Assembly: GCA_943372215.1 (NCBI GenBank)
Contig: CALRXU020000002.1
Span: 251,635-315,634, forward strand
DNA from: UBA6183 sp943372215
GTDB taxonomy: Bacteria; Bacteroidota; Bacteroidia; UKL13-3
Length of the DNA: 64,000 bases
Direction of reading: 5' to 3'
The stretch's first letter is position 1. Each line of letters opens with the position of its first letter. The translations under genes were made by a program, and so were the position numbers. This document shows positions 8,771 to 17,649 of this stretch, piece by piece. A model generated the notes under the pieces. The model did not search any database. It was not told the origin of the DNA and saw nothing but the letters and a program-made list of their open reading frames with translations.

Positions 8771-9139
8771 TCACTTCATTGATTCCAGTTTGTGTGAAAA
8801 AATCAACCCAATGTTGTTGGCCCTTTCTTTAGCCAATGTAGCTACCTCGCCTTCAAACAATGCATCTACCGTTTTGCCAAATAAAGCCACCCATTGCTCA
8901 AAGTGAGGAAAGCCAATCCCTAACCCCACATGTTTATCAAACGGACTGCCATTGTAGTTTTGGGTTTGTAAAAGCAAAGTTCCCCAAAAGCGGTACATTT
9001 TCTCTAAGTGTATGGGCCATTTATCATCTGCAATGCGTTGGGCAAAAACAGGTGCTAATAACGCATCTTGTTTAATGTTTTCGTAAAAGGTATCTACCAG
9101 TAATTTTATATCATCAGCATGTGCAATATCGTGTTTCAT
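8771..9139 (-). CDS. Group III truncated haemoglobin
   Basis: A haem protein of the 2-on-2 globin fold, about 122 aa from the ATG at 9139. Family features are 'DDIKLLVDTFYENI', 'PVFAQRI', the W-P-x-H-L-x-x-M-Y-R-F-W block (KWPIHLEKMYRFWGTLLL), 'YNGSPFDKHVGLG' with the expected proximal-histidine region 'FPHFEQWVALF'. The frame is open up to 9211, but the longer start would overlap the glycosyltransferase gene by 26 nt and add a non-globin leader, so Met at 9139 is preferred. Truncated haemoglobins of this group bind O2 or NO; a detoxification role is inferred. Confidence 0.88.
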   Translation of the reverse strand: MKHDIAHADDIKLLVDTFYENIKQDALLAPVFAQRIADDKWPIHLEKMYRFWGTLLLQTQNYNGSPFDKHVGLGIGFPHFEQWVALFGKTVDALFEGEVATLAKERANNIGLIFSHKLESMK

Positions 9140-9185
9140 GTTGCTCAAACTTACTGTAAAATAAAGGCCGCAGCAATGATAATTA

Positions 9186-10169
9186 TCACACCTCATTAGC
9201 GGCCTGTGCAATGGCCGTTATGGGTTGCATATTCATGCAATTAAAATGTTTTTTAGGGCATTGTTTAAAGCCTATTTTAGAGCAGGGCCTGCAATTCAGG
9301 TGTTGCACTTCAAATTGGTTGTTTTTAATGGCCGCGTTTCCATAGTAAGGTGTCATGCCAAATGCAGGAATGGTATTACCCCAAATAGAAATAATTTCTT
9401 TTTTAAGAGCAGCAGCAATATGCATCAACCCTGTATCGTGCGTGATTATTTTTGTGGCTTTGCTCACCACATAAGCAGATTGGTGCAGGGAGAGTTTACC
9501 GCAGAGGTTAATGACTGTTTTATTGGTTTGTTTTAAAATTTCGTTTCCTGTTTCTGCATCTTCTTTACCACCAAGCAACACAATAGGAAGACTTATTCCT
9601 TTTAATAGGGTTATAATTTTATCTGTTGGTAAGCGTTTGGTGGCATGTTGGCCCCCAATGGCAAATGCCACATATTTTTCCATGGGAACGGCCTCTTCCA
9701 TATTCCACTCTTGCAACAAGGAATGCGGAAAAAAGTAATCCAGTCCTTGCCCATCAGCTACCACACCGAAGCTGCTTAACGTATCCAAATAGCGGTCAAC
9801 AATATGTACGTGGGGCAGCATAAATTGTTTGGTTTGAACCACTAGGGCTTTTTCAATATTGAGTTTATTAAAGCTAAAAGCAGGTACATCAATTACACTT
9901 TTTATAATGCGTGTACGAAGGTTGTTGTGTAAATCAATAATATAATCAAACCCCAGTTGTTTTAGCTCAGCCACCTTTTGCAATAAGGGTTTATCCAGCA
10001 CGTGTACTTGTTTAATGTATGGGTTATGCGTGAGTAAAGTGGCGTAAGCTGGTTTGGTTAAGTAATGAATTTCAGCGGTGGGGTATTGCAGTTTTAAGCA
10101 ACGCACAACGGGTGTGGTTAGCACAATATCACCAATGGAACTAAAACGTATAATGAGGAATTTTGTCAA
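9186..10169 (-). CDS. Glycosyltransferase family 9 (heptosyltransferase-like)
   Basis: A 327-aa GT-B fold enzyme of the ADP-heptose:LPS heptosyltransferase family. The N-terminus 'FLIIRFSSIGDIVLTTPVVR' and 'DYIIDLHNNLRTR' are typical, as are the C-terminal-domain motifs 'VAFAIGGQHATKRLP', 'IVLLGGKEDAETG' and 'THDTGLMHIAAAL' (nucleotide-sugar site). The end is Cys-rich (NCRPCSKIGFKQCPKKHFNC), as in several Bacteroidota members. It acts in the cytoplasm on lipid-A-core or related glycolipid. TTG start at 10169. A second GT9 gene lies at 36.6 kb. The acceptor sugar cannot be told from sequence. Confidence 0.88.
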   Translation of the reverse strand: MTKFLIIRFSSIGDIVLTTPVVRCLKLQYPTAEIHYLTKPAYATLLTHNPYIKQVHVLDKPLLQKVAELKQLGFDYIIDLHNNLRTRIIKSVIDVPAFSFNKLNIEKALVVQTKQFMLPHVHIVDRYLDTLSSFGVVADGQGLDYFFPHSLLQEWNMEEAVPMEKYVAFAIGGQHATKRLPTDKIITLLKGISLPIVLLGGKEDAETGNEILKQTNKTVINLCGKLSLHQSAYVVSKATKIITHDTGLMHIAAALKKEIISIWGNTIPAFGMTPYYGNAAIKNNQFEVQHLNCRPCSKIGFKQCPKKHFNCMNMQPITAIAQAANEV

Positions 10170-10231
10170 AATATCAATACAATAATAACATAAATTACCA
10201 TGCGCCTTGTAAGCAAATTACATGGAATAAA

Positions 10232-11911
10232 CTACTTGGGCTTTTTGTGTGTAAAATAGGATTCAATTTCTGATAAGCCCATGGCATTTAAACACATCTC
10301 TTTATACAAGCCGCCTTTACGGGCTACACAAACGCCATAATACATATCATGGTAACCTTTTGTATGGTGTGCATCTGGGTTAATGCTCAGTTTTACGCCT
10401 TTGTTCAAAGCATAATCAATGTGCCGCCAATCCAAGTCCAATCGGTAGGGGTGTGCATTGATTTCAATCACCACATTGTTGGCTGCGCATGCATCAATCA
10501 TTTTTTTGTGGTCAACGGGATAACCTTCCCGCATCAATAACAATCGCCCTGTTGGATGCCCCAATATGGTGGTGTATGGATTTTCAATGGCTTTAAGCAG
10601 CCTGCCCATGGCTTTTTCCTCAGTCATTTTAAGGTTGCTGTGTACACTGGCTACAATAAAATCAAAAGTAGCCAATACGTCATTGGAGTAATCCAAATTG
10701 CCATCACCCAATATATCACATTCAATACCTTTAAAAATTTTAAAAGGCCATAGTTGTTTGTTTAAAATTTCAATTTCTGCATGTTGCTTAATAATCTCCT
10801 CTTCCTTAAGTCCGCCAGCATATTGTGCGGCTTTGCTGTGATCACAAATGCCTAGGTATTCATAGCCCAATTCCTTGCAGTAGTTGGCCATTTCAGCAAG
10901 GGTGTTTAAACCATCGGAGTAGGTGCTGTGGTTGTGTAAAATGCCTTTCAGGTCGCTGAGTTCAATAAGCTTGGGCAACTTATTTTGCACAGCTAAATTT
11001 ACCTCATTTAATCCTTCCCGCATTTCAGGTTCTATGTACGGAATGTTTACACTTGTGTAAATAGCATCTTCTGAGGCTGCGTTGTTAAAAGAAAAATCGG
11101 GTTTTAAGTTTTTTAGCAACTGAAGGTGTGCCGCAGTGGCGGTGGTTTCAAACAAAGTGGTGTAAAACTCATCATCACTGCAAAAATACACCCGCACGGG
11201 GATGTTTTGGTTGATGGTAAAGGTAATGTCCAAGGCATTTAATTCAAGCTGTTCAGGCGATAATCTTTCATCAATGTATTGCGCCAATTCTTGTTCATCG
11301 CCATAAATGGCAACGCACACTTCAATCACTTCAATCACTTCACACTTTCGCCTCAAAGCCCCTGTTAAACTTACGTTGGTTGCACCATCAAATGCATTAA
11401 ATGCATCTACCAGTTGGTTGGCAAGCTCTTCTACTTTGGCGTAATGAAATTTATGGGTATTGGCAAAAATAAATTCAATGCTTTGTTTTACACTTTCTTG
11501 TGTTTTTAACCCGAAGCCTTTTGCCTGGGCTAAACGGTTTTCATTGCAGGCGTACAATAACTCTCCAATGCTTTCTATGCCCAATTGTTGCCAGATGTAA
11601 GCAATTTTTTTAGGGCCAATGCCTTTAACTGCAAATAATTGTTGTACACCTAATGGAGTATCTTGTTCCATTTGTTGCAACTCATCAAACGTGCCTGTTG
11701 TACTCAGTTGAAATACTTTGGCGGCAACACTTTTACCCACTCCTTCAATTTTTTCAAGCTCTGCAATGCTTTTACCTGCAAGGGGTTCCAGTAACTTATC
11801 AATTCTAAAAGAGGCCGCAGCGTATGATTTTATTTTAAATGGATTGCCATTGTGCAACTCACTTAAATCAGCATACCATTTTAGTTTTTCGGCAATCTGC
11901 TCATTCGTCAT
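10232..11911 (-). CDS. PolX-like protein: HhH and degenerate polymerase domain plus intact PHP phosphoesterase
   Basis: A 559-aa protein laid out like bacterial PolX: helix-hairpin-helix region (about 1-160), Pol-beta-like region (about 165-315), PHP domain (about 322-555). The polymerase part keeps 'GALRR' (184-188), but the strand that normally reads G-D-I-D reads 'IEVIEV' and the third carboxylate strand reads 'VRVYF', so all three metal-binding aspartates appear lost. The PHP ligands are present: H326, H328, D333, H358, E397, H424, H452, D513 and H515. It probably retains 3'-5' exonuclease or phosphoesterase activity but not DNA synthesis. The Met at 11911 starts the conserved N-terminus; the frame is open to 11950. 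Confidence 0.85.
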   Translation of the reverse strand: MTNEQIAEKLKWYADLSELHNGNPFKIKSYAAASFRIDKLLEPLAGKSIAELEKIEGVGKSVAAKVFQLSTTGTFDELQQMEQDTPLGVQQLFAVKGIGPKKIAYIWQQLGIESIGELLYACNENRLAQAKGFGLKTQESVKQSIEFIFANTHKFHYAKVEELANQLVDAFNAFDGATNVSLTGALRRKCEVIEVIEVCVAIYGDEQELAQYIDERLSPEQLELNALDITFTINQNIPVRVYFCSDDEFYTTLFETTATAAHLQLLKNLKPDFSFNNAASEDAIYTSVNIPYIEPEMREGLNEVNLAVQNKLPKLIELSDLKGILHNHSTYSDGLNTLAEMANYCKELGYEYLGICDHSKAAQYAGGLKEEEIIKQHAEIEILNKQLWPFKIFKGIECDILGDGNLDYSNDVLATFDFIVASVHSNLKMTEEKAMGRLLKAIENPYTTILGHPTGRLLLMREGYPVDHKKMIDACAANNVVIEINAHPYRLDLDWRHIDYALNKGVKLSINPDAHHTKGYHDMYYGVCVARKGGLYKEMCLNAMGLSEIESYFTHKKPK

Positions 11912-12012
11912 AGATTCAAAAATAACATTTCTTGCATGAGATAATAACAATAAGGAACTAATGTTTTTAAGTTGGCAATTTGTGCCTAAACATACTGAAT
12001 CATTTATTGAAG

Positions 12013-14172
12013 TTAAAGTTCAATTACGGCAGATGGCAACAATGTTTTTATGCGGAAAAGTTCTTCTTGGCTTATGGGGTTTCCCACCAGTTTAATGGCT
12101 TTTAAATTGGCGAGTTTGCCAATGGAATTGGGTAACTTGGTAATGTTATTGTTGGATAAATCAAGCACTTCAAGTTTGGCCAACATGCCAACGTTTTTTG
12201 GCAATTCGCTCAGTTCATTATCAGCCAGTACTAGTGCTTTTAATTTGCGCCAAGCCCCAATGCCAACGGGTAATGCCTTTAAGTTATTGTTTTTAATAAA
12301 CAGGTACTCCAGTTTTCTGCATCCTGGCCTTGGTGGCAAATAACGAATTTGGTTGTCATTAAGGTTTAAGCTGGTTAAGAAAGTGAGGTTAAATAAATTG
12401 GTGGGCAAGGTGTCAATGTTATTGTTTGATAAATCAAGTTTGGCCAATAAGGGAATTTCTGCTATTTCAGGGGAAATCTTGCTTAACTGGTTGCAACAAG
12501 CACTAAGGCTTATCAAGTTTGATAAGTTTTTAATTTTATCTGGCAGTTCAGTAAGGTTGTTCTGGTTTAGGTTTAGTATTTTTAAGGCTTCAAGTTTTAA
12601 TAAGGGCCTTGGCAGTTTGGTTAATGATTGATTGCTCAAATCAAGTTGATGCCCAAGTGGGCCTGCTTTTTTAATGGAGTCTAAATTGGTATAAACCTTT
12701 TTATTGATGTTGTCGGCAGCGATAACCGCATCAGGGCTGATCATCTCAAAGCATGGCAATGTGCTTACAGGTATTTCATTGGATTGGAACTGGATTTTTT
12801 TGTTTTTCACTTTAACGTCTTTCATATCATCCATATCCATTTCCAAGGTATGTAATGAGCCATTTGTTTTTTGGGCTATTTCAACCAATTGGGGATTAAT
12901 ACCAACCATGGGATGATAGCCACAAGCAATTACATGTACAGGTTTTTTAATGGAATCCAGCAATTGCATGTCTCTTACGCAGGCGTAGTTATCAGCAATT
13001 AAAATCAAATCGTCATAATTGGGGAACTGGCGCATGCCTGCTAATAATGCCTCTATGTCGTTTTCTGGGCCGTCTCCTCCTGTACCTTTTATTGATACCA
13101 AATAATACAACTGGGCAATGCGTTCAATATTATTCACGGTAGAATGATATATCCCCCCGGTTTCGCCCATCTTCTTTTGTTTATTGGGTTTATTGTCGCC
13201 ATCATTAAAAAGGGTGAGGTATTTTATTTTATCAGACTGCTGGTTATAGATATACCACGCCAATACTTGCGAACCGTAGGAATACATGCTGCCTGTCCAG
13301 TCAGCCACTACAAGGCTGTTTTTCCAGTTATTTCTGTTTAATATTTTAATTACAGTATTGTCTTGTTTAAACACTTCGTATCGTTTTATCAAATAAAGAA
13401 TCTGTTTCTCCTTATCAGTAAGTTCAGTGTTGGGTAGCGAGGGAATATTAGCAACAGAATCCGCTTTTAAATTGGTTTCAAGATAACCTATCATGGAGTC
13501 TATTTGTGCGGTATAAGGCTTGTCTTTTAAACTGGAAATGAATGAATCAGGAAAAAATGTACTTGTTGCGCCTTCTTTTACCAACTGTTCAGGGTTTGAT
13601 GTATTGGCCGAAAATGGCTTGGTGTAAAGACTGTCTATGGTAAATACTTTTTCTGGGTGTTTGGTACTTTCTAGCTCTTCGTATTTTATGACCACGCCAT
13701 GAAATAGAGTAGCCACTTGCGAATCGTTGATGCAATTGGTTTGCAAAATCATTTCCCAAGTGATGTTTTTTTTATTTAAAGTTGGGTCAAGCTCAAATAA
13801 ATTTTTGAGCCTGTTGCACAATAACGGATGAAACTTTGGGTAAACGCCATTAATTACGGGGTATTTAGAAAAAACCACAGCAATGCCAGTTACCTTAACT
13901 TCATCTTTAATGCTTAACCAATCCTCTATGTTTAGGTATTGCGAGCTTCTTAGGCCATTTTCAATACAAACAGCATGCTCCAACGAGTCTGGGTTAAACT
14001 CTGGAATTTCTATTACTTTAAATACAGCACTAAATTCATCTCCTTTATTATCAGGATTGTATAAGCTGTTTCGGCTAAACTGTTGCTGAGCCAATAAAAT
14101 ATTGGGAAGCCAAACAAGCAGGCACAATTGCAATGCTTTTTTGCGAAAACCAATATAACTAAAAGGACTCAT
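12013..14172 (-). CDS. Secreted vWA-like and leucine-rich-repeat protein
   Basis: About 719 aa from the ATG at 14172. A signal peptide (ending near LLAQQQ) is followed by a novel N-terminal region of about 270 residues. Next is a von Willebrand A-like domain (about 280-440) with a modified MIDAS start 'VVADWTGSM', 'GTGGDGPENDIEALL' and 'LILIADN'. At least eight leucine-rich repeats of the L-x-x-L-P type fill about 500-710 (for example 'LEVLDLSNNNITKLPNSIG'). The combination suggests a surface or periplasmic binding protein. The D-x-S-x-S metal motif is D-W-T-G-S, still able to coordinate metal in principle. No close neighbour explains its job. A TTG at 14193 is an alternative start. Confidence 0.75.
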   Translation of the reverse strand: MSPFSYIGFRKKALQLCLLVWLPNILLAQQQFSRNSLYNPDNKGDEFSAVFKVIEIPEFNPDSLEHAVCIENGLRSSQYLNIEDWLSIKDEVKVTGIAVVFSKYPVINGVYPKFHPLLCNRLKNLFELDPTLNKKNITWEMILQTNCINDSQVATLFHGVVIKYEELESTKHPEKVFTIDSLYTKPFSANTSNPEQLVKEGATSTFFPDSFISSLKDKPYTAQIDSMIGYLETNLKADSVANIPSLPNTELTDKEKQILYLIKRYEVFKQDNTVIKILNRNNWKNSLVVADWTGSMYSYGSQVLAWYIYNQQSDKIKYLTLFNDGDNKPNKQKKMGETGGIYHSTVNNIERIAQLYYLVSIKGTGGDGPENDIEALLAGMRQFPNYDDLILIADNYACVRDMQLLDSIKKPVHVIACGYHPMVGINPQLVEIAQKTNGSLHTLEMDMDDMKDVKVKNKKIQFQSNEIPVSTLPCFEMISPDAVIAADNINKKVYTNLDSIKKAGPLGHQLDLSNQSLTKLPRPLLKLEALKILNLNQNNLTELPDKIKNLSNLISLSACCNQLSKISPEIAEIPLLAKLDLSNNNIDTLPTNLFNLTFLTSLNLNDNQIRYLPPRPGCRKLEYLFIKNNNLKALPVGIGAWRKLKALVLADNELSELPKNVGMLAKLEVLDLSNNNITKLPNSIGKLANLKAIKLVGNPISQEELFRIKTLLPSAVIEL

Positions 14173-14311
14173 GATGAATACCAATTTACGCAATAAACGA
14201 TTAATTGCGAAATTGATTGTACAGAGCGCACCAAATCTAGTTTACCTATCGGCAAAAGCTAACTATGGCCGCTAAATCTGGTTTGGCATTTTAGGAAAAT
14301 AAAAACAACAG

Positions 14312-14701
14312 TTACTTATTGGCAGCTTTGTTTACGGTTGTTTTAATAAGCTGATCAATATCCCATTGCTCCGTTTTTAATAAAACTCCTTTTGGTGAAT
14401 AAAACTTCCACGTGCCATTTTTTTGCCCATTTTTATAAAACCCACTGCACTCCAAATTTCCATTTTCATGGTATCGGGTATAAGGCCCATTTTTAATGTA
14501 AATGAGCGTATCAGTGGTATTTCCATGGTTATCGGTTTTTACCCTGATTTCTTGAATGTGGTGAAAAATTTCCTTTACTTTTTTCTTGGTGGTTACATCA
14601 AAATAATAATACGTTTTACCACTTACATCATCAATATCTTGGGCGTTGCTGTTTAAAATGCATAGTCCACTCACTAATAAACTCAATAGTATCTTCTTCA
14701 T
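14312..14701 (-). CDS. Secreted MORN-repeat (YwqK-like) protein
   Basis: 129 aa with a cleavable signal peptide (about 1-20, ending SNAQ). The C-terminal half has MORN-type antitoxin-like repeats: 'GPYTRYHENGNLECSGFYKN' then G-Q-K-N-G-T-W-K-F-Y and 'G-V-L-L-K-T-E-Q-W'. Such repeats are common in secreted Bacteroidota proteins of unknown role. It lies between the vWA/LRR gene and the sigma-54 activator on the same strand, 33 bp after the latter. Function unknown. Confidence 0.75.
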   Translation of the reverse strand: MKKILLSLLVSGLCILNSNAQDIDDVSGKTYYYFDVTTKKKVKEIFHHIQEIRVKTDNHGNTTDTLIYIKNGPYTRYHENGNLECSGFYKNGQKNGTWKFYSPKGVLLKTEQWDIDQLIKTTVNKAANK

Positions 14702-14734
14702 AGCTTGTTATGTATATTAATTAAGGTTAAGAGA

Positions 14735-15985
14735 TTATTCCAAATCGTACTGTTTAATTTTACGGTATAAGGTACGCTCGCTAATACCCAATTCTTGTGC
14801 CGCTTTTTTTCTACGCCCATTGTATTTGTTTAACGCCTTCTTTATCAGTTCTATTTCTTTGTCTTCAATGGATAAAGATTCAGGAACAGGCATGGCATCA
14901 TTGATTTCAATAATTTGGTTCACTCCATTGTTGGGGTGCATGTTTGGTGCAGGTGGGGTTGGATGATAAAAGTTCTGGTTGTTGTTTACCAATGGTGCCA
15001 GCTGTTCATTCATCATGCCCATGTTATTAACCGCTGCCCTGTTTCCCATTGTATCATTTGGCGTTCCACCTTGTATCATGCCAAAAACAATGCTTTTTAA
15101 ATCGTTCATGTCTTTGCGCATGTCATAAAGCACCTTGTAAAAAATATCACGTTCGCTCATGCTATTGTCCACCTGTGTTCCCATTAGCATAGGTAGGCTT
15201 TGGCGTTCGGCAGGCAGCACGCGTTGCAATTCAGATGCGTTTACAACCTTATCTTCATCAAGCACACTCAATTGTTCAGCAATGTTTTTAAGTTGCCTAA
15301 TATTGCCCGGCCAGCTATAATTCACCACCATTTGTGCCGCATCTGGCTCAAGCACCACTGTTTTTGAACGGTATTTTTCAGAGAAATCAGCAGCAAATTT
15401 TCTAAACAACAAATGAACGTCTTCTTTGCGTTCACGCAAAGGTGGTACTTTAATGGGTACAGTACTTAGCCTATAGTATAAGTCTTCCCTAAACTTCCCT
15501 CTTGAGGCCAATTCAAGCAAATCTTTGTTGGTTGCTGCCACCACACGCACATCTGTTTTTTGTGTTTTTGATGAACCCACTTTAATAAATTCGCCACTTT
15601 CCAATACCCTTAACAAACGAGCCTGCGTTTCCAACGGAAGTTCGCCTACTTCATCCAAAAATATGGTGCCACCACTTACGGTTTCAAAATAGCCTTTGCG
15701 CGTATCATGTGCTCCAGTAAACGAACCCTTCTCATGCCCGAATAATTCAGAGTCAATGGTGCCTTCTGGAATAGCTCCACAGTTTACAGCTATAAAATTT
15801 CCATGCTTGCGGTTACTTAACGCATGAATAATCTTACTAAAGGCTTCTTTGCCCACACCACTTTCCCCATTAATGAGTACTGAAATATCTGTTGGTGCCA
15901 CTTTTACCGCTGTTTCCAAGGCGATATTCAGCAGGGGAGAGTTGCCTATGATTTCAAATCGTTGTTTTATTTCTTGTATATTCAT
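14735..15985 (-). CDS. Sigma-54-dependent transcriptional activator without a receiver domain
   Basis: 416-aa enhancer-binding protein. The AAA+ domain starts almost at the N-terminus: Walker A 'NGESGVGKE' (about 39-47), the sigma-54 contact loop 'GSFTGA' (in place of GAFTGA, about 86-91), Walker B 'GGTIFLDEVGELP' and the sensor arginine region. A Met/Asn/Gly-rich linker (about 265-360) precedes a Fis-type helix-turn-helix at the C-terminus ('NGRRKKAAQELGISERTLYR'). No N-terminal regulatory domain is present, so activity must be set by expression, partners or the linker. It is followed by the MORN gene and preceded by the MtfA-like gene 9 bp away. Confidence 0.92.
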   Translation of the reverse strand: MNIQEIKQRFEIIGNSPLLNIALETAVKVAPTDISVLINGESGVGKEAFSKIIHALSNRKHGNFIAVNCGAIPEGTIDSELFGHEKGSFTGAHDTRKGYFETVSGGTIFLDEVGELPLETQARLLRVLESGEFIKVGSSKTQKTDVRVVAATNKDLLELASRGKFREDLYYRLSTVPIKVPPLRERKEDVHLLFRKFAADFSEKYRSKTVVLEPDAAQMVVNYSWPGNIRQLKNIAEQLSVLDEDKVVNASELQRVLPAERQSLPMLMGTQVDNSMSERDIFYKVLYDMRKDMNDLKSIVFGMIQGGTPNDTMGNRAAVNNMGMMNEQLAPLVNNNQNFYHPTPPAPNMHPNNGVNQIIEINDAMPVPESLSIEDKEIELIKKALNKYNGRRKKAAQELGISERTLYRKIKQYDLE

Positions 15986-15994
15986 TGTAGTAAA

Positions 15995-17434
15995 TTAGTA
16001 GTAGTAATCAGGGTTATAAATCACCTGTTTGTTTTCAATATAGTTAAAGCCAAATAATCCGCGTCTGTAGGTAAATGCTATTTTGCCTTTCTCAATGTCA
16101 GTGGTATGATCAACATACTCCGCTTTTATTCTGCGTGCATAAGGATAATTCATTAAGAAACTATCTGCAAAAGTAAACTCGTAATCGCTAATGCGGGCTG
16201 CTCCTCTGCCACTATAGGTTATGGCAACCACATTCATAATTTGATGCTCTTCTACTTGTGAAGCTTGTATTGGTATAATATCATTAATCAGCATTAAAAT
16301 GATAATGGCAATTGGGCTTCCTCCAAATAAATTGAAGCTAAACGCCTTAAAAGCATTGCTAAAAAGTTTATGCCTGTTATTGTAGTAATTTGCAATTGGT
16401 ATCGTAACAATAGATAGCGCAATAATGGCGATCATAATTTCCAGTAGGTTGATGAAATGGTTAGGCAGCATGTAATAATAAATAACCAGTGGACTTACAC
16501 ACAAGTTAATGATAAAAACATTGTAGCTCCAATGCCAAATGTTATGATGAAATGTGGGAATAACACTATCGGGTAATTCATGCTTTAAGGTATGCGCTTT
16601 AAACCAGCTTTTGGTGTAGGTATAATTCTCGGTAATGTTCAACGGATTCTGATGGAGCAATACACAAAGGTGTGCGTAAATGTCAGGAAAATGGCGTTTG
16701 AATTCAAAAGATTTTTCAAAAAATAACACCACTGTATTGGCCAGTAAAAAGTTATTGTCATCAGGTTCTGTTCCTATAAATTCATAAAAAGGTTGTAGTG
16801 TTTCAGTGCTCTGTTTTTTTACTAAATCGTGCCAAATATCAAGGTAGCTGGCAAAGTGCAAATCAAACATTTCACCGTTTCTTACTGTTCTTTCCAATGC
16901 ATACGATAATTCTTTTACACCAAGGTTATTTCCATCTTGTTCATGAAGTATTCCTTTTTCAAAGTGAATCCACGATAGCGAAATGATATTCCTTTTGTAA
17001 GTAGCTGCAATAACTGGATCATTGTAATTGCGAATATGAAAGCTCGATGGATATACATGAATCATTTTGTATCCCGGTAAGCCAATCCTTTTTAAACCAA
17101 ATGTAATTTGAACAAGTGTGGCTGCTAATAACACCCGCATGTCGTTATTTACTTCTAAATCATCTTTGCCTACAATTTCAATTTCGTGGAGTATTTGAGC
17201 AATTCTTTTTAAAAAGGTTTGTTTGCCGTTTTCGTCAAGGTTTTTAAAGTAGGGGAAATATTGATTTAGAAATGGCTCGTAAGTTCTTTTAAATGCTTTT
17301 GGGGCCAGTAAAACCAACGTTTTATTGGAGTGTGCAAAATTGTATTTTAGCGCAACCTTAGTATATTGCCAGGTGTAAAACACCGCAATTGCAACAATGA
17401 TAATAGCTGGAATATATAATACAAAATGTCTCAT
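15995..17434 (-). CDS. MtfA-like (M90) membrane protein with lost HExxH
   Basis: 479 aa. An N-terminal transmembrane helix (about 5-25) precedes a region that follows the MtfA zinc-peptidase pattern: 'FPYFKNLDENGKQTFLKRIA', 'MRVLLAATLVQITFG', 'IHVYPSSFHIR' and 'ISLSWIHFEKG'. Where MtfA has HEFAH-x-L-D, this protein reads K-E-L-S-Y-A-L-E (about 174-181), so both zinc histidines are replaced. The C-terminal half adds about three transmembrane segments (about 310-400) and a soluble tail. It is therefore likely a non-peptidase relative. The ATG at 17434 is preferred over the TTG just before it. It sits upstream of the sigma-54 activator, probably co-transcribed. Confidence 0.7.
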   Translation of the reverse strand: MRHFVLYIPAIIIVAIAVFYTWQYTKVALKYNFAHSNKTLVLLAPKAFKRTYEPFLNQYFPYFKNLDENGKQTFLKRIAQILHEIEIVGKDDLEVNNDMRVLLAATLVQITFGLKRIGLPGYKMIHVYPSSFHIRNYNDPVIAATYKRNIISLSWIHFEKGILHEQDGNNLGVKELSYALERTVRNGEMFDLHFASYLDIWHDLVKKQSTETLQPFYEFIGTEPDDNNFLLANTVVLFFEKSFEFKRHFPDIYAHLCVLLHQNPLNITENYTYTKSWFKAHTLKHELPDSVIPTFHHNIWHWSYNVFIINLCVSPLVIYYYMLPNHFINLLEIMIAIIALSIVTIPIANYYNNRHKLFSNAFKAFSFNLFGGSPIAIIILMLINDIIPIQASQVEEHQIMNVVAITYSGRGAARISDYEFTFADSFLMNYPYARRIKAEYVDHTTDIEKGKIAFTYRRGLFGFNYIENKQVIYNPDYYY

Positions 17435-17617
17435 CAATACTTAGCGATGTATTATCCTTTCAGTTATTTTACTTCTGCCATGCTCTCTATGAACATATGT
17501 TAAAACATTAATAGTAGTAAGTTTTACGACCCTATTAAAAGTAATAGTTAACAAATTAAAGTAGCTTATCATATTAAATTGATTTTTGAGGTTGTGAGTA
17601 TTCATTAGGGTAATTTT

Positions 17618-17646
17618 GAATTTCCGAGACACTGTCTCGGAAATTC
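17618..17646. repeat. 29-nt perfect palindrome, copy 1 (after yhcG-type gene)
   Basis: Two 14-nt arms (gaatttccgagaca and its complement) with a single central base. It lies 3 bp past the stop codon of the YhcG-type nuclease gene. A 27-nt stretch of it (17620-17646) is repeated exactly at 18354-18380 inside that gene. No T-run follows the stem on the minus strand, so it is not an ordinary terminator. The rest of 17438-17649 holds no credible gene. Confidence 0.85.
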
Positions 17647-17649
17647 ATT

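Noticed and set aside
8771..9211. 146-aa version of the truncated haemoglobin
   Set aside because: The longer start overlaps the glycosyltransferase gene and adds a non-globin leader; the ATG at 9139 gives the normal length.
17441..17632. 63-aa minus-strand frame starting MSRKFKITLMNTHN
   Set aside because: It begins within the palindrome, has no ribosome site or family pattern, and its end overlaps nothing useful.
17618..17646. Intrinsic terminator of the yhcG-type gene
   Set aside because: The stem is palindromic but has no T-run on the minus strand, and an exact copy lies inside the coding sequence.
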